64,000 nucleotides of DNA from Agaricicola taiwanensis (GCF_014635245.1 NZ_BMCP01000002.1:310001-374000); one strand, 5' to 3'; counted from the stretch's first letter, positions 27,842 to 37,196 are shown. A program made the numbers and translations. Notes: generated from the letters alone by a model not told the origin.

Positions 27842-27866
27842 GGAACGCCAGAACGCTCCATCGGTT
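27842..27866 (+). promoter_or_regulatory. EcfG-like promoter before the manganese catalase gene
   Basis: GGAAC at 27842-27846 is followed after 16 bases by GGTT at 27863-27866, one base from the EcfG/SigT consensus, 67 bases before the catalase start codon at 27934. Confidence 0.5.
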
Positions 27867-27933
27867 GTCATGGCATCGCCGCCCCGGTTGTGCCGCGCGA
27901 CTTTACACCCCCGATAAAACAAGGACAGTTCCG

Positions 27934-28818
27934 ATGTTCTACACCGATGGAAAACTGCAATTCCCGGTACGCGTTGAAAAGCCCAATCCAGCCTTCGCCC
28001 GCGCTCTGCAACAGGCGATAGGCGGTGTCGAAGGCGAGATCAGGGTTTGCCTGCAATATATGTTTCAGGCTTTCGGAGCGCGCGGCCCCGCGAAATACAG
28101 AGACATGCTCCTGAACACAGCGACGGAGGAACTCGGCCATATCGAGATGCTCTCCACCGCGGTGGCGCTGAACCTGGAAAATGCCCCGCTTTCCTTCAAG
28201 GAGGATATGGCGGCCGATCCTGTCGGCGGTGCCGTGCTTAACGGCACCGATTTCCGGCATATCCTGTCGACCGGTCTCGCTGCTCTGCCTTCCGACGCCA
28301 ATGGTGTGCCCTTCGACGCCTCCCATGTTTACGCCTCGGGCAATCTCGCGGCCGACATGTATGCCAACGTCACCGCGGAATCGTCGGGTCGGGTGCTTGC
28401 TGTCCGGCTCTACAACATGACCGATGACCCCGGCATGAAGGAGATGCTCTCGTTCCTGATCGCGCGCGATACCATGCACCAGCAGCAGTGGCTTGCCGCG
28501 ATCGAAGATATGGGAGGCGAGGCTTCGCTGCCCATCCCCAACAGCTTCCCGCAGGAGCAGGAACAGCAGCAGTTCTCCTATGCCTATTTCGGTCATATGA
28601 CAGACGGCTCCATTCCCGAAGGCCGCTGGACCTCCGGTCCGACCATGGACGGCAAGAGCGAATTTCAAGCCATGCCCTCCAAACCCATGGGCGACAAGCC
28701 TACCCTGGCTCCTGCGCGGCCCGACAGCGGCGCCCAGGTCGAGCAGACATCGCGATCCGGCACCGGCGGGATGATGGGGCGCGTCGAGGGTGCCATCGAA
28801 CGCAACCTCCTGAGCTGA
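27934..28818 (+). CDS. Manganese catalase
   Basis: A 294-residue non-haem catalase splitting hydrogen peroxide at a di-manganese centre. Ligand positions match the family: Glu about 35 (GVEGEIRV), Glu66 and His69 (TATEELGHIEML), Glu149 (NVTAESSGR) and His182 (ARDTMHQQQWL). The start ATG 27934 has AAGGA upstream. The C-terminal 45 residues are a Gly/Pro-rich flexible tail. It is divergent from ndh, and both have EcfG-type promoters, placing peroxide defence and respiration together under general stress. Confidence 0.93.
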   Translation: MFYTDGKLQFPVRVEKPNPAFARALQQAIGGVEGEIRVCLQYMFQAFGARGPAKYRDMLLNTATEELGHIEMLSTAVALNLENAPLSFKEDMAADPVGGAVLNGTDFRHILSTGLAALPSDANGVPFDASHVYASGNLAADMYANVTAESSGRVLAVRLYNMTDDPGMKEMLSFLIARDTMHQQQWLAAIEDMGGEASLPIPNSFPQEQEQQQFSYAYFGHMTDGSIPEGRWTSGPTMDGKSEFQAMPSKPMGDKPTLAPARPDSGAQVEQTSRSGTGGMMGRVEGAIERNLLS

Positions 28819-28833
28819 AACGTGAGCAGATCG

Positions 28834-28857
28834 CGGCGCGGGCCAGTGCCCGCGCCG
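28834..28857 (+). terminator. GC-rich hairpin after the manganese catalase gene
   Basis: A perfect 10-base stem (CGGCGCGGGC with GCCCGCGCCG) closes a CAGT loop 15 bases after the stop. There is no T run, so it may be a weak terminator or an mRNA 3' stabiliser. Confidence 0.5.
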
Positions 28858-28941
28858 TCCTAAGCCTTCCGTGCCTGCCCGGGATTATCTATCGTGATCA
28901 TCCTCTTCGCCGGACCGCGTCCGGACCACAGGGATGATTGG

Positions 28942-29922
28942 ATGAACATTTGCATTCTCGGTGCGGGCGCCATCGGCGGCCATCTTGCGGCTCGTCTTGA
29001 TCTTGCCGGCGCCTCGGTCTCCGCGCTCGTGCGCGGCGCTGCCTTGGAAGCGATCCGTGAGAAGGGGCTGACCTTCCAGAACCGCGACCTCACCCATGTC
29101 GCGCGCATCGCCGCGTCGGACTGCCTGGATGACCTGCCGAAGCCCGATGTGGTCATCGTCGCGGTCAAGGCGCAGTCGCTGGCGTCCACGGCTTCCACAC
29201 TCGAGCGCCTTGCCGGCAACGGCACGCCGATCGTCTTCGCGCTCAATGGCCTTCCATGGTGGTATCGTCAGCAGCTCCGGCAGCGCTTCGATGTGACCGA
29301 AGAGGTGCCGGCCGCCAGCGATGAAGCGGCGCTGTCGGGTCTCGTGCCGCTTGAAAACGTGATTGGTTGCGTCGTCACCTCCGCCAATTCACAGACTGCG
29401 CCGGGCGTGATCCACAATGAACTCCCATCAGCCAATCGTTTCGTGTTCGGCGAAGCGACCGGCCGTATGACCGACCGTATTCAGAGGCTGGCCGAACTGG
29501 TGACCAAAGGAGGTGCGACGGGGCAGGCGGTCCAAACGCTCGCACCCGACATCTGGGTGAAGCTGCGGGCTAATGTGCTGGCGGCGTCCTTCGCGTGCCT
29601 GACCGGGCTCGATATGCAGGCACTGATGTCGTTCAAGGATTTGCACAAGCCGGCCCTGGACCTTCAGGGTGAGGTGAACCGATTGGCTGCGGCCTGCGGC
29701 GTCCAGCTGTCGTTGGACGAGAGTACTCTCGATCCCACACGCTACTCCAAGCACAAGCCGTCGATGTTGCAGGACCTTGAGAAGGGGCGGACCATCGAGT
29801 TCGATGCCGTGCCGGGCGCAACACAGTCGGTCGCCCGCTGGCTTGATATTCCTGTTCCGACGCTGGATATCGTGGCGGCGCTGCTGAAGGCCCGCGCGAT
29901 GACGCTCGGCGTTTATCCCTGA
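28942..29922 (+). CDS. 2-dehydropantoate 2-reductase family protein (PanE/ApbA)
   Basis: A 326-residue NADP-dependent ketopantoate reductase-type enzyme. The Rossmann motif ICILGAGAIGGHLAARLDLAG starts at residue 3; the catalytic Lys region (VKLRANVLAASFACLTG) and the C-terminal KPSMLQDLEKGRTIEFDA are conserved. The start is ATG 28942 with AGGGA upstream. It could supply pantoate for CoA, fitting panD elsewhere, but many PanE-like paralogues reduce other 2-keto acids and a single copy cannot be assumed. Confidence 0.87.
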   Translation: MNICILGAGAIGGHLAARLDLAGASVSALVRGAALEAIREKGLTFQNRDLTHVARIAASDCLDDLPKPDVVIVAVKAQSLASTASTLERLAGNGTPIVFALNGLPWWYRQQLRQRFDVTEEVPAASDEAALSGLVPLENVIGCVVTSANSQTAPGVIHNELPSANRFVFGEATGRMTDRIQRLAELVTKGGATGQAVQTLAPDIWVKLRANVLAASFACLTGLDMQALMSFKDLHKPALDLQGEVNRLAAACGVQLSLDESTLDPTRYSKHKPSMLQDLEKGRTIEFDAVPGATQSVARWLDIPVPTLDIVAALLKARAMTLGVYP

Positions 29923-29926
29923 TCCA

Positions 29927-30703
29927 TTACGTCATTTCGCGGAAGGCGCTCCAGATGAAGGAGATGCCGCTGCCCGCCACCAGCACTTCGATGATCGCGG
30001 TATGGACCTTCACATGCAACCGGTCGATGAGCCAACGCGCGCCATAGGCGCCGGGTATCATGCACAGGCCAACCAGAAGTCCTCCAAGGAACAGGCGCAC
30101 ATCGAGCAGGCCGAGAGAATTCAGGAACAACGCCTTCGAAACATTGATCAAAACGCCAACAACCGCGTCGGTGCCGACGAGGCCGCCGCCGCTGAGGCCG
30201 ATTCCCAGCAGCAGCGGCATCAGCATGATGCCGCCACCTGGCAATGCGCCGGAGACGACGCCGAAACCAGCCGACACGCCCAGGATCGCACGCGGTGTCG
30301 GCGTCACCTTCCTGCGCGTCAGGATCCGCCTGAGCGGGATGGACGCAAGAAGGAAGACGCCAATGGCTATGGCCAAGGGATCGCGTGGCAACAGGTCATA
30401 GAGGTAGGTGCCGAGGGCGGCCCCCGGAATGGCCGCGATCAGGATCTGTAGGATCGGCTTTCTCTCGATCTTGGAACGGTAGACCCAGGCGCGGGACATA
30501 TTGCCGAGCGTCATGGCCACCGCCATGACCGGCACCACGCCCTTCACGCCCACGATCGGGACGAGAAAAGGCGTGACGATGAGCCCGGCACCGAAGCCGC
30601 TGACGCCGCCGAGCACCGCCCCCAGAAAGGAGATCACGGCCAGAGCCGCGAATTGCCAGAGCTCGAGCGTCGGTCCGGCGCCTGACATCAAGCCGCCGGT
30701 CAT
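29927..30703 (-). CDS. TauE/SafE-family permease (second copy)
   Basis: A 258-residue membrane protein of the TauE/SafE (DUF81) family. VISFLGAVLGGVSGFGAGLIVTPFLVPIVG is the first repeat, and GVVSGALPGGGIMLMPLLLGIGLSGG the second. About eight membrane segments are visible. It is distinct from the copy at 16.1 kb. Sulfite or organosulfonate export is the family's known role; the substrate here is unknown. It is convergent with the PanE-type gene, with only 4 bases between stops. Confidence 0.87.
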   Translation of the reverse strand: MTGGLMSGAGPTLELWQFAALAVISFLGAVLGGVSGFGAGLIVTPFLVPIVGVKGVVPVMAVAMTLGNMSRAWVYRSKIERKPILQILIAAIPGAALGTYLYDLLPRDPLAIAIGVFLLASIPLRRILTRRKVTPTPRAILGVSAGFGVVSGALPGGGIMLMPLLLGIGLSGGGLVGTDAVVGVLINVSKALFLNSLGLLDVRLFLGGLLVGLCMIPGAYGARWLIDRLHVKVHTAIIEVLVAGSGISFIWSAFREMT

Positions 30704-30906
30704 GCTGAAGGCTTCCCCGACCCAAGACGTGGTGTGGGGGGGTGATCATCTTCACGGAGATGCATCTTGCGCAGTCCTGGACGACGCGTTGGTGGGGTCC
30801 CGCACAGCTTGTCCTGTCACCGTCTCTTTTTAAAGCCGGATTCGTGATGCGGCTGCGGGAAATCGCGACTGAACGAATGCCGATCTTCGATGCGTGCATA
30901 GAATGA

Positions 30907-32196
30907 ATGTGGAAAGCGCATTGGGCGGCACGACCTGCCGACGCGATAAGAGGTGAGCCTGAGCTCATTCGTGGCGCCCTTCCTGTTGTGACCGACCGTC
31001 CAATCGATCCCGCCGCTCCCCACCATCGCACGCTCAATCGCGCGGCGCTGATGCTGGGCTTTCTCACGGTCATCGGACCGCTCGGCATCGATGTGTATCT
31101 GCCGGCCTTTTCCGCCATCGCGGCAGATCTGACCGTGCCGCATGCCTCCGTTGAACTGAGTCTCGTAAGCTACCTCGTGGCGCTGTCGCTGGGGCAGGCA
31201 GTCTACGGCCCGCTGGCTGACCGCTTCGGGCGTCGGCCGCCGCTGACGGCTGGGCTGTGTCTTTGCCTCGTTGCCTGTCTCGGCGCCGCGCTGGCGCCAT
31301 CCCTGGAGATGCTGGTTGCCATGCGCTTCCTGCAAGGCATGGGGGCCTGCGCCTGCGTGGTGATCGCCCGCGCGATCGCCCGTGACATCGGGAAAGGGCA
31401 TGAGGTAGCGCGATTGATTGCCATGATGGCCATGGTGCAAGCCGTATCGCCCATGTTGGCACCGGCCCTCGGCGGGATGCTGCTGCTGCACTTTTCCTGG
31501 CGCTGGATTTTCGGTGCGACAGCACTCGTGGTGCTGATGGCGGTTGCGCTGGTGATGCTGCGCCTGCCGGAGACGCTTGGCTCGGCGCGCCGCGCCCACG
31601 GCCTTGGACCAGCCTTTGCCCGCTATGGCCGTTTGGCAGCGGACCGGCACTATATGCTCATCATCCTCGCCGGGGGCTTCGCCAGTGGGGGCTTCTTTGC
31701 CTATCTCAGCGGATCATCCTTCGTGCTGGTGACACTCTATGGCCTGAGCCCGCAGCAGTATGCGCTGTTCTTCGGCGCCAACGCGCTGTTGATGGTGGCG
31801 GCAGCACAGGTGAGCGCCCGACTGGCGCGACGTGTTGCGGCCTCGGTGCTGATGCGCGCGGTGATGCTGGTCTACGCAAGCTGCGCGGCACTGCTGTTCG
31901 CCGTGGCGTCGCTCGGCTTTGGCCCAATCGTGGTGGTGACGGCGCTGGTGGCCTGCCTTGCCTGCCAGGGTATGGTTTTCCCCATCGTTGCCATGCGGGC
32001 GCTCGCTCCATATGCCCATGCGGCAGGAGCCGCCTCGGCGCTGATGGGAGTGGTGCAATATGCCTGCGGGGCCCTGTCGAGCAGCCTCGTGAGCGCGCTC
32101 GCCGACGGCACGGCGATGCCCATGGTGGGCATGATGCTCGCCTGTGCCGTGATCTCCTGCCTATTGGCCTGGGTGGCCGGGTCAGACAAAGCCTGA
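30907..32196 (+). CDS. Bcr/CflA-type multidrug MFS exporter
   Basis: A major facilitator transporter of the 12-TM Bcr/CflA drug-proton antiporter branch. Its first membrane helix, LGIDVYLPAFSAIAADL, is diagnostic; the loop 2-3 motif is GPLADRFGRRPPL, and QGMGACACVVIARAIARD matches motif C of the branch. The ATG at 30907 lacks a good ribosome site and gives 429 residues; a GTG at 30988 would give 402, nearer the usual length. It probably exports small toxic compounds or amino-acid derivatives. Confidence 0.88.
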   Translation: MWKAHWAARPADAIRGEPELIRGALPVVTDRPIDPAAPHHRTLNRAALMLGFLTVIGPLGIDVYLPAFSAIAADLTVPHASVELSLVSYLVALSLGQAVYGPLADRFGRRPPLTAGLCLCLVACLGAALAPSLEMLVAMRFLQGMGACACVVIARAIARDIGKGHEVARLIAMMAMVQAVSPMLAPALGGMLLLHFSWRWIFGATALVVLMAVALVMLRLPETLGSARRAHGLGPAFARYGRLAADRHYMLIILAGGFASGGFFAYLSGSSFVLVTLYGLSPQQYALFFGANALLMVAAAQVSARLARRVAASVLMRAVMLVYASCAALLFAVASLGFGPIVVVTALVACLACQGMVFPIVAMRALAPYAHAAGAASALMGVVQYACGALSSSLVSALADGTAMPMVGMMLACAVISCLLAWVAGSDKA

Positions 32197-32209
32197 CCCA
32201 AGCACCTCA

Positions 32210-32623
32210 TCAAGCGGCTTCGAACAGGATCGGCTGCTCGCCCTTCCACAGCGTCCGCTTGCCGATTTCCGCGAGACGATCGAGGCCCGTGGTCAGGGTC
32301 AGAAAATGATTGCCCGCGAGTTGGCCCAACTTGGAGGCGAAATGAACGCCGCCATAGGCAAGGAGGATCTCGGTCTCGCTGATGCCGCCGGGATAGAGGA
32401 TGATCTGGCCGGGGGCGGGATAGCTGGTGTGATTCTCGTAGTCGACGCCGAATTTATAGTCGCCGAGCGGAATCCAGACGCCTTCGCCGCTCCAGCGCAC
32501 ATGCACGACCTGGCTCTTGAAAGGCAGTCGCTCGATGAAGGCGGCGCAGGTCTTGGGCGCGTGTTCCAGTTCCAGCCTTGCGTCGAACACCTCGTCGGCG
32601 ATCGTTACTCTAAGATTTTTCAT
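32210..32623 (-). CDS. DUF3830 family protein (cyclophilin-like fold)
   Basis: A 137-residue cytoplasmic protein matching DUF3830, a family with a cyclophilin-like fold and no known enzyme activity. Recognisable parts are the APKTCAAFIERLPFKSQVVHVRWSGE opening and GQIILYPGGISETEILLAYGG. In other genomes I recall it near transport and amidohydrolase genes for nitrogen compounds. Here it is divergent from the ABC-amidohydrolase operon starting at 32892, which supports a shared pathway. Function is unknown. Confidence 0.78.
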   Translation of the reverse strand: MKNLRVTIADEVFDARLELEHAPKTCAAFIERLPFKSQVVHVRWSGEGVWIPLGDYKFGVDYENHTSYPAPGQIILYPGGISETEILLAYGGVHFASKLGQLAGNHFLTLTTGLDRLAEIGKRTLWKGEQPILFEAA

Positions 32624-32721
32624 GCCTTTGGACTTTCCTGCCGTTAATCGCTCAGGATGCCGCTCCCAGGCGAAACCGATTCCGTGTCATTCCTGACGCG
32701 GCGATCCTAGCGAGCGACAAA

Positions 32722-32731
32722 GTTCGCGAAC
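32722..32731. promoter_or_regulatory. 10-base palindrome in the DUF3830/ABC divergent region
   Basis: GTTCGCGAAC is a perfect palindrome, 36 bases upstream of the putative LysR site. It may be a second regulator site; nothing else supports it. Confidence 0.25.
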
Positions 32732-32755
32732 AAGAGACTCACTGCTGCGAATTGC

Positions 32756-32784
32756 ACATGCATTCGATGCGGCGAAAGCATTTC
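32756..32784 (+). promoter_or_regulatory. Putative LysR operator A, before the ABC-amidohydrolase operon
   Basis: ATGC at 32767 and GCAT at 32778, seven bases apart, followed by TTC. An ACAT sits seven bases before the ATGC, so the layout is (A/G)CAT-N7-ATGC-N7-GCAT. The core of 18 bases differs at only one position from site B at 43431. The T-N11-A spacing is that of LysR-type boxes. Confidence 0.55.
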
Positions 32785-32891
32785 GATTGCTGTGCCGTGC
32801 CTTCTAGTCTCCTTCCAAAAGCTGGCATCGCCCACAAGGACGCTCAGCCGGCACCGCCTGTTCGGCATAATAAAAACCAGGGGACTTGGCT

Positions 32892-34259
32892 ATGAAGGAA
32901 CGTGACAGCAGCCTCAATTTACAGTCCGCCCGCACCACGCGGCGCTCGCTCCTGAAGGGGATGGGGCTGCTCGCCGCCGCTGGGACGGGTGTTCTCGCCG
33001 CACCGCATGTGGTGCGCGCCCAGGGCAAGACGCTGGCCTTTTGGACGACCCAGCGCGGCCCGACACAGATGAAGGCCTATGAGGAGATCTGGAAGGCGTT
33101 CGAGGCAGCCAATCCCGGTTTCACCGTTGCTCCGCAGTATCTGACGGAAGAGGAATATCTGCCGAAGCTGACCGCCGCAATGGCGGCAAATCAGGTGCCG
33201 GACCTGATGTCCCATATGCCGCCGGAATTCGCCATGGCGCTGAACGACCGCGATCTGCTTTCGCCCATGGACGAGATCCTGAAAGAGGTGGGCGCCGACG
33301 ACTTCTTCGAGAATTCGCTGGAGCTTCTGAAGGACGAGAAGAAGGGCTTCTATCCAGCGCTCGCCATCGTCAACTCCACGACCACCGGTCCGCTCTGGTA
33401 CCGCAAGGATCTCCTGGAGAAGGCGGGCGTCACAGTGCCGACCAACTGGGCCGAATATCTTGCGGTGGCGAAGGCAACCACGAAGGGCGGCATCTTTGGA
33501 AACGTCTATCCCTTCGGCAAGACCTCGATGGGTGACAAGCTCTTCCTGCAGACCATCTGGCAGGCAGGCGGGACGGTCTTCAATCCCGACTTGTCCGTCG
33601 CCTTCAATTCTCCTCAGGTCGTGCGGGCGCTCGAATTCGTCCAGGCGGCCGTAAAGCTATCTCCGCCAAGTGCGGCCACCTATGCCTATGCGGAGACCAT
33701 CAATGTCTTCGTCCAGGGCCGGGTTGCTATGGCGCCATATTCCGGCCGCGTGCTCGGTAATATGGTCAGCAACAACGCCAAGCTGGAGAACGATTTCTCT
33801 GTCACACCCTTTCCGCATCTGGCGGAAGGCGAGGGCGGCAGGAAGGTTTTCGTCGGCGACTTCCAGTCGCTGGTCATTCCGGCGGCGGCAAAGGATAAGG
33901 AAGTGTCCAAGGCCATGGCGCTCTGGCTGTTCCGAAAGGAGAACTACATCAAGTATCTCCACGCCGTTCCCGGGCACAATCTGCCGAACCTCAAATCGAT
34001 CGCAAACTCCGAGGAATACAAGGCAGATCCGCTCCTGCAGAAATATGCCCAGGAATCGCAGACGCTGATCGATGCCACCTCCATGTCGCGCAGCTTCCTC
34101 AAGGAAACGCCCGAGCATCAGCTCAACGTCAGGGCAGGTTCCATCTTCAACTCCCGTGTTCTGGTCGAGACCATTCACGATGTCATCATCGGCGGCGTCA
34201 GCCCGGCCGACGCCGCGGCGAAGGGTGCCGACAAGATCGCCTCGATCATGAAGGCTTGA
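32892..34259 (+). CDS. ABC transporter substrate-binding protein (sugar-type family)
   Basis: A 455-residue extracellular solute-binding protein of family 1. The start ATG 32892 has AGGGGA upstream. It has a Tat-like leader: twin Arg in TTRRSLLKGMG and a hydrophobic stretch ending VVRAQG. The mature part starts KTLAFWTTQRGPTQMKAYEEIW and includes VPDLMSHMPPEFAMALNDRD. Although the family is often carbohydrate-specific, its operon carries two amidohydrolases instead of sugar enzymes, so the ligand may be an amide or glycosyl-like N-compound. A perfect hairpin follows the stop. Confidence 0.9.
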   Translation: MKERDSSLNLQSARTTRRSLLKGMGLLAAAGTGVLAAPHVVRAQGKTLAFWTTQRGPTQMKAYEEIWKAFEAANPGFTVAPQYLTEEEYLPKLTAAMAANQVPDLMSHMPPEFAMALNDRDLLSPMDEILKEVGADDFFENSLELLKDEKKGFYPALAIVNSTTTGPLWYRKDLLEKAGVTVPTNWAEYLAVAKATTKGGIFGNVYPFGKTSMGDKLFLQTIWQAGGTVFNPDLSVAFNSPQVVRALEFVQAAVKLSPPSAATYAYAETINVFVQGRVAMAPYSGRVLGNMVSNNAKLENDFSVTPFPHLAEGEGGRKVFVGDFQSLVIPAAAKDKEVSKAMALWLFRKENYIKYLHAVPGHNLPNLKSIANSEEYKADPLLQKYAQESQTLIDATSMSRSFLKETPEHQLNVRAGSIFNSRVLVETIHDVIIGGVSPADAAAKGADKIASIMKA

Positions 34260-34267
34260 TGCTGTTC

Positions 34268-34293
34268 GGAGATGGCGGGTGCCCGCCATCTCC
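34268..34293 (+). promoter_or_regulatory. Intercistronic hairpin after the binding-protein gene
   Basis: GGAGATGGCGGG and CCCGCCATCTCC form a perfect 12-base stem with a TG loop, 8 bases after the binding-protein stop and 18 before the permease start. There is no T run, so it is best read as an mRNA stabiliser or partial terminator that keeps binding protein in excess. Confidence 0.6.
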
Positions 34294-34310
34294 GCTGCCG
34301 GAGGAACCTG

Positions 34311-35234
34311 ATGACACTCGCCTTAGATGCTCCCGCCGCTCGCAAGAGCTGGCGCGTTTCGGACCCGATGCTGGGCTTCCTTCTGGTCTTGCCGTCACTG
34401 CTCCTGTTCCTGGGGCTGATCGTCTACCCCTTGTTCCAGGCCTTCGTCCTCAGCTTTCACGATGTCAGTACGCTGACGCTCGAGGGCGAATATGTCGGTC
34501 TCAAGAACTATGAGGATGTGCTGGGACGTTCCGAGTTCTGGATATCCTTCGGCAATACGGTGATCTGGACGGTCGGATCCCTGATCGGCCAGATCAGCCT
34601 CGGCATCCTGATCGCGCTTCTGCTGAACACGCAGTTCCGCGGTCGTTCCATCGCGCGCGGCGTGATGCTGATGCCCTACATGCTGAGCTCCGTCGTCACC
34701 GTCATGATCTGGCAGTGGATGCTGAACGACCTCTACGGCGTGGTCGATGCCACGCTGATGGCATGGGGCGTGACGGATATGCCGGTGCCATGGCTCACGC
34801 GGATGCCGAACGCCATGATCACCACCATCATGATCGGCACATGGAAGCTCTTCCCCTTTGTCGTCATCACCATCCTGGCGCGGCTGCAGACCATTCCCGA
34901 ACAGCTCTATGAAGCGGCCAAGATCGACGGGGCGGGACCTTTCGCCCGTTTCCTGGACATCACGCTGCCGCAGATCAAATCGGTGCTGCTGTTCATCCTC
35001 CTGCTGCGTGGGATCTGGGACTTCAAGGAGTTCGACCTCATCTTCCTCATGACCGGCGGTGGCCCACAGATCGGCACGCAGACGCTTCCTCTGTTGATCT
35101 ACAAGGAAGCCTTCGGACAGCTCCATCTGGGCCGAGGAGCGGCGATCGCCATCCTGATGCTCATCATCATGACCATCATGTTCTTTATCTATCTCTGGTA
35201 CTACCAGCGCGAAGAAAAGAGGGCGGCCCAATGA
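34311..35234 (+). CDS. ABC sugar-type permease, MalF/UgpA class
   Basis: A 307-residue permease. Six hydrophobic segments are visible, the first being PMLGFLLVLPSLLLFLGLIV. The EAA loop is ETLYEAAKIDGAGPFARFLDITLP-like, reading PEQLYEAAKIDGAGPF. GVMLMPYMLSSVVTVMIWQW is typical of the MalF class. The start ATG 34311 has GGAGG 6 bases upstream. It overlaps the following permease gene by four bases (ATGA). Confidence 0.9.
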   Translation: MTLALDAPAARKSWRVSDPMLGFLLVLPSLLLFLGLIVYPLFQAFVLSFHDVSTLTLEGEYVGLKNYEDVLGRSEFWISFGNTVIWTVGSLIGQISLGILIALLLNTQFRGRSIARGVMLMPYMLSSVVTVMIWQWMLNDLYGVVDATLMAWGVTDMPVPWLTRMPNAMITTIMIGTWKLFPFVVITILARLQTIPEQLYEAAKIDGAGPFARFLDITLPQIKSVLLFILLLRGIWDFKEFDLIFLMTGGGPQIGTQTLPLLIYKEAFGQLHLGRGAAIAILMLIIMTIMFFIYLWYYQREEKRAAQ

Positions 35235-36073
35235 TGTCGATGGTCGTTCGCCAGTCAGCCCGCGCGTTCCGCGTCGGCCTGGTCTGGCTCGGTATCTTCC
35301 TGATCGCGATGCCCATGCTCTGGGCGCTGCTGACCTCGCTCAAGCCGAAGGGCGACACGCTGACCTTCCCGGTCGCCATCTGGCCAGAGAGCTTCACCTT
35401 CGAGAGCTATTCAACGCTGCTGTTCGACACCATGTTCGTGCAGCTCTTCCTCAACAGCGTTGTCGTGGCGGTGGGCACGACGCTGCTGGTGCTGATCGTG
35501 GGAACGCTCGGGGCCTACGGCCTGACGCGGTTCAAGTTCCGCGGGGCGGAACTCGGAGCGGCGACCATCCTCTTCACCTACTTCCTGCCGTCCACCATCA
35601 TCGTCGTTCCCATCTATCTGACCATCAATCAGCTGGGGCTGTCCGATACCCTGACGGGGCTGGTGCTGAGCTATACGACCTTCGCGCTGCCTTTCGCGCT
35701 GTGGATGCTGCGCCTGTTCTTCCAGACGCTGCCGGTGGAGATCGAACAGGCGGCCCGTGTCGACGGCGCGTCCAGGCTCGGACTGTTCTTCGAGATCGTG
35801 CTGCCGCAAGCCCTGCCGGGCATCATCGCCACCAGCCTCTTCACCTTCATCATCGCCTACAACGAGTATCTGTTCTCGTTCATCTTCATCAATTCCGACG
35901 CCAAGAAGACACTGCCCGTCGGCATCAACTTCATCGTCAAGACCTCCTATGAAATCGAATGGAACATCGTCATGGCGGCCTCCGTCCTGATGACGCTTCC
36001 CGTCCTCATCGTGATCGTCAGTTGCCAGCGCTATCTGCTGAGCGGCTTCGGCGTCGGCAACACCAAGGGGTGA
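35231..36073 (+). CDS. ABC sugar-type permease, MalG/UgpE class
   Basis: A 280-residue permease with six membrane segments. MPMLWALLTSLKPKGD near residue 27 is the MalG-class signature, and the EAA loop is VEIEQAARVDGASRLGLFFE. It pairs with the preceding permease; the two genes overlap by four bases. The ATPase gene begins 9 bases after the stop. Confidence 0.9.
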   Translation: MMSMVVRQSARAFRVGLVWLGIFLIAMPMLWALLTSLKPKGDTLTFPVAIWPESFTFESYSTLLFDTMFVQLFLNSVVVAVGTTLLVLIVGTLGAYGLTRFKFRGAELGAATILFTYFLPSTIIVVPIYLTINQLGLSDTLTGLVLSYTTFALPFALWMLRLFFQTLPVEIEQAARVDGASRLGLFFEIVLPQALPGIIATSLFTFIIAYNEYLFSFIFINSDAKKTLPVGINFIVKTSYEIEWNIVMAASVLMTLPVLIVIVSCQRYLLSGFGVGNTKG

Positions 36074-36082
36074 CCGTCAACC

Positions 36083-37162
36083 ATGGCCACTGTCCGGCTC
36101 TCTACTCTCAAGAAGGTCTTCGGCACCAACGCTCCCGCCGTCGATGTGGATGAACTGAAGATCGAGAATGGCGAATTCCTCACACTGCTGGGGCCTTCGG
36201 GCTGCGGAAAATCCACGCTTCTGCGCATGCTGGCAGGGCTGGAAACGCCCACCAGCGGGCGCATCATGTTCGATGAGCGGATCGTCAACGAACTTGATCC
36301 CGCCGAGCGCAACATCGCCATGGTGTTCCAGAACTACGCGCTCTATCCGCATATGACTGTCGCGGAGAACGTCGGCTATCCCTTGAAGAAGCGCGGAGTT
36401 CCCAAAGACGAACGCACCGCACGGATCGCGGAGATCGCGGCGCTCCTGAAGATCGACATGCTGCTTGATCGCAAGCCGCGCCAGCTTTCCGGTGGCCAGC
36501 AGCAGCGCGTCGCCCTGGGGCGGGCGATGATCCGAAACCCGGCCGTCTATCTGTTCGACGAACCGCTTTCAAACCTGGACGCGGCCTTGCGCTCCTATAT
36601 GCGCAACGAATTGATCCGGCTGCACGCCAAGCTGCGCGGCACCATGGTGTTCGTCACGCATGATCAGGTGGAGGCCATGACGATGTCCACTCGCATCGCC
36701 GTCATGGAGGCAGGCTGCATCCAGCAGCTTGCCACGCCCGATGAGATCTATGAGCGGCCGGCGACGAAATTCGTGGCCGGATTCGTCGGCACGCCCGCCA
36801 TGAATTTCATTGAGGCCGAGGTTGTGCCCGATGGTGCAACGGCCCGGATCAAGGCCGGTGATTTTACGCTTGATGTCACGCAGCCGGATGGCATGACGGC
36901 ACCTCTGCAGGGGCCGCTTACCTTGGGTATCAGGCCGGAGCACATCCTGCTGGGGCAGGGCACCGACAAGGCCGAGATCACGGTGGTGGAGTCCCTCGGA
37001 AACGAGCAGATCATCACCATAGACACCGGACGCCGCGAACTGGTGTTGCGCTCCACGAGCGGCGAGAAGCATCGCATCGGCGAGCATGTCACCTACGCCC
37101 TGCGGCCCGACCGCCTTCACTTCTTCGCCGCTGATACGGGCCGTCGCATCGGCCCGAACTGA
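36083..37162 (+). CDS. ABC transporter ATPase, UgpC/MsmK type
   Basis: A 359-residue ATPase. Walker [10 protein letters not shown], signature [15 protein letters not shown], Walker [14 protein letters not shown] and the H-loop [11 protein letters not shown] are intact. The C-terminal regulatory TOBE/MalK-type domain includes [13 protein letters not shown]. It energises the two permeases before it. The first amidohydrolase starts 34 bases later on the same strand, so importer and hydrolases form one operon. Confidence 0.92.
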   Translation: MATVRLSTLKKVFGTNAPAVDVDELKIENGEFLTLLGPSGCGKSTLLRMLAGLETPTSGRIMFDERIVNELDPAERNIAMVFQNYALYPHMTVAENVGYPLKKRGVPKDERTARIAEIAALLKIDMLLDRKPRQLSGGQQQRVALGRAMIRNPAVYLFDEPLSNLDAALRSYMRNELIRLHAKLRGTMVFVTHDQVEAMTMSTRIAVMEAGCIQQLATPDEIYERPATKFVAGFVGTPAMNFIEAEVVPDGATARIKAGDFTLDVTQPDGMTAPLQGPLTLGIRPEHILLGQGTDKAEITVVESLGNEQIITIDTGRRELVLRSTSGEKHRIGEHVTYALRPDRLHFFAADTGRRIGPN

Positions 37163-37196
37163 GGTCGCGACGGCAAACTCCCGAGGATCGCCCAAA

